This document shows, piece by piece, positions 60,216 through 64,000 of a stretch of 64,000 nucleotides of DNA. The translations under genes were made by a program, and so were the position numbers. The notes below the pieces were generated by a model. The model was not told the DNA's origin. It did no database searches and worked only from the letters and a program-made list of their open reading frames with translations. The stretch comes from CAMDPA01 sp964574325 (GTDB lineage Bacteria > Pseudomonadota > Alphaproteobacteria > Rhizobiales > Hyphomicrobiaceae): positions 62,001 to 126,000 of the forward strand of contig CAZNMY010000002.1 of NCBI GenBank assembly GCA_964574325.1, read 5' to 3'. Within the stretch, counting starts at the first letter, position 1; every line of letters starts with the position of its first letter.

Positions 60216-60575
60216 GTGAACCACATAATTGCCATCACCATTCTGGCGTTTGTTTTTGTTGCATTGCCTGTTAGCGCGCAGGAATTCCAGCCGCAGATCT
60301 TCGCCTATCCTGGCAAGGCATGTCCGGAAGGGTCACGACTGCTGAAAGGACCAGAGACCAAACGCGCCGAGGCATCTGGTGCGGTCTATTGCGTCTTCGA
60401 GCGCCGCGCCTTCACGTTCTCAAAGGCGAAGTTTGGCGAAAAGTGCCCGGTCGGCCACGAGCCGTATCACGACGACAAATTCCAACCAGATGCTGACACT
60501 CTGTGGTGTGCGCGCATGAAGCCGCCGGGCCCATTGGCGCCGGCCGTCATCCCGCCACCAATGCTGAAAAAATGA
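60216..60575 (+). CDS. Small secreted Cys-containing protein
   Basis: The gene starts with GTG after a GAAGGAG. The 119-residue product has a clear signal peptide (IIAITILAFVFVALPVSA, likely cleaved after SAQ) and a mature part with four Cys (KACPEG, VYCVF, EKCPVG, LWCAR), probably two disulphides. It ends in a Pro-rich tail. No family is recognised. It lies 59 bases after the giant prepilin-like gene and overlaps the P460 gene by ATGA. It may be a periplasmic partner of either. Confidence 0.7.
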   Translation: MNHIIAITILAFVFVALPVSAQEFQPQIFAYPGKACPEGSRLLKGPETKRAEASGAVYCVFERRAFTFSKAKFGEKCPVGHEPYHDDKFQPDADTLWCARMKPPGPLAPAVIPPPMLKK

Positions 60576-61546
60576 AGCGCGGCGCCACCACACTACAGGC
60601 GCGAATTCTTATTGCTGTGCTGTTGCTTCATTCCATCCTCGCATCACGTCTACATGCCGAAACGCCAAGATCAACGGCCGTTCCACCCGTGCTTGCCACG
60701 CGCATGAACGGCTATGCCCTGCGAGACTTCCCAGACTTCCAAGACAATTGGCACCTCGTCACTACCCGCTTCCGGCAGGACACTGGCGAACTGCGATTCA
60801 CTTATGCGAACAAACAGGCCTGGGCTGCCTTGCGCGCAGGGAACACCGACTATCCCGATGGTGCCGCTTTTGTAAAAATTGGCATGGGCGCTGCTGAGGA
60901 TCTAGCCTTCCGTAGTTCGCTCGTGCCGTCCGGCACACGCCGCTATCAGCTGATGGTGCGCAACAAGACAAGACATGGCGATACCGACGGCTGGGGCTAT
61001 GCGCTGTTCGATCAGAACGGCACTGCGCTTGCCACCCGCGACGGCAGTGAGCGCGAAACAACCGCCGCGTGTCATGCTTGCCATCAACTCGTGCCGGAAC
61101 GCGGCTTTGTATTCTCGCAGCCGATGCGCACGACAATCGGTGCGCCGCAGATTTTGCATCAAGCGGCAAGCCGCATCGACTTCAAGACAGTAGTATTGAG
61201 CGACCTACCGGAAGGGCTGCGCCTCCGTCTGCCGTCGGTGTTCAAGCAGGCACGTTTGCTCAAGGGCGCACTCGCCAGCAAAGCGTTCGAAGGAACGCTC
61301 GACGAGATCCGCCCGACACTCGCCATTGAAGCTGCCCGCAGCGGACTGCCCGCCATTCTGCTCGCCGCCAACGGCCACTACTCGGTTCTTGCGCCAACCG
61401 CTGGGTCCAATTCATGCGCGACTGCTCAAGGCCAGCCCGGTGTGATGCTCTCCGCATTAGCAAGCAAAGCCCTCGTCGGCATGGAAGCTGAAGGGTTCTC
61501 CTTCTGCCAACAACTGCCGGCCCGCACGCATCGAACTCGCGAATAA
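60572..61546 (+). CDS. Cytochrome P460 family protein
   Basis: The 324-residue protein has an N-terminal hydrophobic signal (ILIAVLLLHSILA) and then the P460 pattern NGYALRDFPDFQDNWHLVTT, DYPDGAAFVKIG near residue 90, and a haem-c site CHACH in AACHACHQLVP near 170. P460 cytochromes are periplasmic and oxidise hydroxylamine or act in nitric oxide handling. The second half (after 210) is unusual for the family and unrecognised. Its start overlaps the preceding gene by ATGA. Its place behind a pilin-like adhesin is unexpected. Confidence 0.8.
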   Translation: MKRGATTLQARILIAVLLLHSILASRLHAETPRSTAVPPVLATRMNGYALRDFPDFQDNWHLVTTRFRQDTGELRFTYANKQAWAALRAGNTDYPDGAAFVKIGMGAAEDLAFRSSLVPSGTRRYQLMVRNKTRHGDTDGWGYALFDQNGTALATRDGSERETTAACHACHQLVPERGFVFSQPMRTTIGAPQILHQAASRIDFKTVVLSDLPEGLRLRLPSVFKQARLLKGALASKAFEGTLDEIRPTLAIEAARSGLPAILLAANGHYSVLAPTAGSNSCATAQGQPGVMLSALASKALVGMEAEGFSFCQQLPARTHRTRE

Positions 61547-61751
61547 AAGGCGACAGGAGTGACGTGCCTGCCATCTGGCAGATCACCACCATCAAGCGCG
61601 CGGGACATATGCTTCTGTGGATTTGGAGCCGTCCACGCGACGGCTAATCGTCCGCGATGACACATCAGAGCGAGTCGGCTGTGGCGATTTTTCCGTTGAG
61701 CATCTGTCCGATTGCTATCAGTATGCAGGCTGTCTCGATGCTCTAAAAATT

Positions 61752-62582
61752 GTGCCACTTGAATTTCCTATTTCACTTCTGCCTGAACTCGCCTTCCTGC
61801 TCGGCGCAGGCCTTGTCGCGGGTTTCGTTGCCGGCCTGTTCGGTGTGGGTGGCGGCACTGTCACGGTTCCGGTGCTCTTCTACTGGTTCCTGCACATGGA
61901 CGTGCCGACAGACGTCGCTATGCATGTCGCCATAGCAACTTCGCTCGCGACCATCATTGCGACTTCGCTCGCCGCATCACAGGCTTATGCGAAGCGCGGC
62001 TCCATTGATCACGCCATGCTCAAACGCTGGGGCCCTTTTATCGCTGCGGGTTCCATCGTTGGCGCGGCGCTCGCGGCCGTCGTCAGTGGAGCGATGTTGC
62101 GCGGCGTTTTCGGCGGGTTCCTTCTGAGCCTCGCCGTCTACATGCTGGTGGGTCCTTATGGATATGTGCTGAGCAAGCGTCTTCCATCCATGCCTTGGCA
62201 GCGTCTCATGGCAGGTTTCATCGGCACGCTTTCATCGCTCGCGGGCATCGGCGGCGGTGCCGTAAGTGTGCCGGTCATGACGCTCTACAATGTGCCCATG
62301 CAGAAAGCCGCCGGCACATCGTCAGCGTTCGGCATCATCATCGCTATTCCGGGCGTGATCGGTTTCATCGTCAGCGGCTGGCAGCATGCTGGTCTGCCGG
62401 CGTTATCGCTCGGTTATGTCAATCTGCTGGCGCTGGCCGTGCTGCTGCCTGCAACGGCCATCATGGCTCCGGTCGGAGCCAACATTGCCCATGGCTTGAA
62501 CAAGGAGTTGCTGCGCCGGATGTTCGGTGTGTTGCTCACGGTTGTCGCCGGCAAGATGTTGTGGAGCCTCGTGCATCCTTAA
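61752..62582 (+). CDS. TSUP (TauE/SafE) family membrane permease
   Basis: This protein of about 276 residues has around eight membrane segments and the two TSUP signatures: GLVAGFVAGLFGVGGGTVTV near residue 18 and GTLSSLAGIGGGAVSVPVMT near 160. Family members export sulphite, sulphoacetate or similar anions; the substrate here cannot be told. I chose the GTG at 61752 because the family starts just before the first membrane segment. The open frame extends to an ATG at 61617 with no homology in the extra part. Confidence 0.85.
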   Translation: MPLEFPISLLPELAFLLGAGLVAGFVAGLFGVGGGTVTVPVLFYWFLHMDVPTDVAMHVAIATSLATIIATSLAASQAYAKRGSIDHAMLKRWGPFIAAGSIVGAALAAVVSGAMLRGVFGGFLLSLAVYMLVGPYGYVLSKRLPSMPWQRLMAGFIGTLSSLAGIGGGAVSVPVMTLYNVPMQKAAGTSSAFGIIIAIPGVIGFIVSGWQHAGLPALSLGYVNLLALAVLLPATAIMAPVGANIAHGLNKELLRRMFGVLLTVVAGKMLWSLVHP

Positions 62583-62619
62583 GGGCCGGATTGCAGCGGA
62601 GTTGTTTGCCGGTGACAGG

Positions 62620-63489
62620 CTAGTTTCTCAGCCCTAATGCGCGAAGCCATGCATCGACCTGGCCGAAGGCATCCTGTTGCCATTGATCGGCTGTCCTGTC
62701 TTCGAGGACCTTGGAATCCTCGACAAACAATCGGACACAGGTCGGCCCGAACCCATCGGCTTTATCGAATTTTCCTGCGATATGGGTGTAGCCGACCTGA
62801 CCGCTCTTGTGGTTCAGGAACGGTCGGCAGGCGTTTGCCAACTCGGCGATGCCGCCAGGATAGTTCCTGACGCAATAATAAATATCGTAGGCGTCCTTGT
62901 TCTTCTGGCGCAGGTGAACGGCAAAACCTTTCATCGCGAGGAGCGCTGGAATCGAGGCGACGGCGATTTCAACGGTGTTCTTGCCGCCTTTGGGCATGTC
63001 ACCGGTGATGGCAATGATCTCGGGAGAGATCAGCGCAAGTTCGGCACCTGATGCCTTCTGCACCGCGAAATTGTCGATGAGCACCGGATCGTTCTTCTCG
63101 ACATCCGCGTCACGCGGCATGAGGAAGTCGACGATGACGTTGATTGGCGGTCCATCATCCTTGGGCTGGATCTCGCGAACGAGTTGAAAGCGCTGGAGAT
63201 CCTTTTGCTGGTGGTAGCCATTGGCCATCAGGGATTCGACGAGCTTGGCGTATTCGCCATCGCCGAGGGCGTCGGCGTCAAGGCCAAGGTCGACATCGAG
63301 GGTGCCAACATGCGGCATTTCCTTGTTGTCCAGCAGCAGCCACGGGACGGAGCCGCCGATGATGGCGAACTTGCCCTGATAGCTACCGAGGATTTGTCCG
63401 ATCTCAAGAAGAGCGGATTTGACTGCCGCAGTCGTGCGGTCATCGTAGTCGTTGGCCGACTGCGGATCCTGAGGTTTCATGTCGACCAT
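62620..63489 (-). CDS. AbiEii-like nucleotidyltransferase toxin
   Basis: This 289-residue protein has a nucleotidyltransferase core: FAIIGGSVPWLLLD near residue 40, then VGTLDVDLGLD with the metal-binding Asp-x-Asp, and a later KNKDAYDIYYCVRNY typical of AbiEii-type toxins. Such toxins modify tRNA or other targets and arrest growth. Its start overlaps the end of the upstream AbiEi-like gene by 13 bases, the usual antitoxin-toxin order. It would help keep the mobile element or abort phage infection. Confidence 0.75.
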   Translation of the reverse strand: MVDMKPQDPQSANDYDDRTTAAVKSALLEIGQILGSYQGKFAIIGGSVPWLLLDNKEMPHVGTLDVDLGLDADALGDGEYAKLVESLMANGYHQQKDLQRFQLVREIQPKDDGPPINVIVDFLMPRDADVEKNDPVLIDNFAVQKASGAELALISPEIIAITGDMPKGGKNTVEIAVASIPALLAMKGFAVHLRQKNKDAYDIYYCVRNYPGGIAELANACRPFLNHKSGQVGYTHIAGKFDKADGFGPTCVRLFVEDSKVLEDRTADQWQQDAFGQVDAWLRALGLRN

Positions 63490-64000
63490 CTGAGCCTTTC
63501 GCGGCGCAGGTGATCGGCGGCCTCCTGGCCGCGTTCACCGGAGACCGACAAATCGAGGTATGTCTGCACGGGACTGGTGCAGAGTACATTGGGGGCAGGC
63601 TCGATGGTGTCGCGAAACAGGCCGTCATCCTTGAGCAGGGTGATCGTGACGTTGTTACCTTTGACCGCTGAACTGAAACGCAAGGTCGTTCGCAGCCACT
63701 CGAGGCCGAGATGATCGGCATAAAAATAATGCGTGCCAGTGCGAGCGAATGGCGCGAGCCATTGCGCAGCCGAGAACGAAGCGAAGGCGATCCGGCCCGC
63801 ATTTTCGCGGTGGGACATGGCGCTTCGGATGGCTTCCTCAAACGCCGCGCCGTGCAGGGTCGTATAGAATTCGTGGATAGTGCCAGCGGGGGGTTGATAG
63901 TCGTTGCGCCAGGCATCAAGCACCGCGTCGGGCTCGGTGAGTTTCAATCCGTCGGCATCGACACTGGCCCATGCGCGCTCGATCAGTGCCTTACGCACAT
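63477..64000 (-). CDS. Probable AbiEi-type antitoxin, C-terminal part (runs off the window)
   Basis: The frame is open to the right edge of the window, so the N-terminus is missing. The visible part (at least 173 residues) has FYTTLHGAAFEEAIRSAMSH, WLAPFARTGTHYFYADH and, near the end, TSPVQTYLDLSVSGERGQEA with ADHLRRERL, a pattern seen at the end of AbiEi-like proteins. The overlapping AbiEii-like nucleotidyltransferase gene supports the call. The winged-helix part that would bind the promoter lies outside the window. Confidence 0.6.
   Translation of the reverse strand, partial: VRKALIERAWASVDADGLKLTEPDAVLDAWRNDYQPPAGTIHEFYTTLHGAAFEEAIRSAMSHRENAGRIAFASFSAAQWLAPFARTGTHYFYADHLGLEWLRTTLRFSSAVKGNNVTITLLKDDGLFRDTIEPAPNVLCTSPVQTYLDLSVSGERGQEAADHLRRERLRWST

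Overview
The window looks like alphaproteobacterial DNA, probably from the order Hyphomicrobiales/Rhizobiales. The reasons are high G+C, the aerobic (CobG/CobN-type) B12 pathway, a pRiA4b ORF-3 family gene, a rhizobial-style MobC/relaxase/VirD4 set and an ArdC antirestriction gene. Species cannot be read from the sequence. Mobility genes at the left end and plasmid/ICE-type genes on the right suggest a plasmid, an integrative element or a mosaic chromosomal island. No integrase, replication gene, rRNA or tRNA was recognised.

Layout. (1) 1-4.6 kb: conjugation module with a partial VirD4/TraG, a MobC-like ribbon-helix-helix protein, a MOBP-type relaxase and an accessory protein. (2) 4.7-6.3 kb: an Abi_C/HEPN-like gene and a metallophosphoesterase. 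(3) 6.8-29.7 kb: a nearly complete aerobic cobalamin pathway (cobS, cobT, cobU, ribazole phosphatase, cbiB, threonine-phosphate decarboxylase, bluB, cobQ, cobO, DUF1636, cobW, cobN, cobG, cobH, cobI, cobJ, cobK, cobL, cobE, cobM, cobB, cobA, cbiM, cobF) with two cobalamin riboswitches. The chelatase subunits that partner CobN (aerobic CobS/CobT) and CobR are absent. Diverged 90-bp direct repeats flank the block. (4) 30.4-35.5 kb: type I restriction-modification (hsdR, hsdM, hsdS). (5) 35.5-41.1 kb: two divergent operons that look like an undescribed defence or signalling locus. One holds a STAS-wHTH protein, a 115-aa protein, a Cys-rich DUF4417-like protein, a GHKL ATPase and a possible ADP-ribosyltransferase; the other holds a DprA-like protein and a phosphoribosyltransferase. 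(6) 41.5-45.9 kb: a TM0106-type nuclease-helicase and its overlapping partner, bracketed by duplicated copies of the 3' end of a nuclease-like gene. (7) 46.0-52.4 kb: leftward conserved element genes (PD-(D/E)XK-like, ArdC and several unknowns), the pRiA4b gene between direct repeats, and a tandem RHH-like protein. (8) 52.4-61.5 kb: a 2583-residue protein that joins a prepilin N-terminus to phage-tail-fibre repeats, a collar-like domain and a glycine-rich end, followed by a secreted Cys protein and a cytochrome P460. (9) 61.6-64 kb: a TSUP permease and an AbiE-like toxin-antitoxin pair.

How the parts work together. The B12 genes would convert uroporphyrinogen III to adenosylcobalamin, including the lower ligand (BluB), and the riboswitches would repress the main operon and cobalt uptake when B12 is plentiful. 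The defence-type genes and ArdC fit a mobile element. The strongest novelty candidates are a set of TGTAWACA sites at exact 42-bp steps inside the mobC-like gene, the divergent STAS/GHKL/DprA/PRTase locus, and the giant prepilin-tail-fibre fusion.
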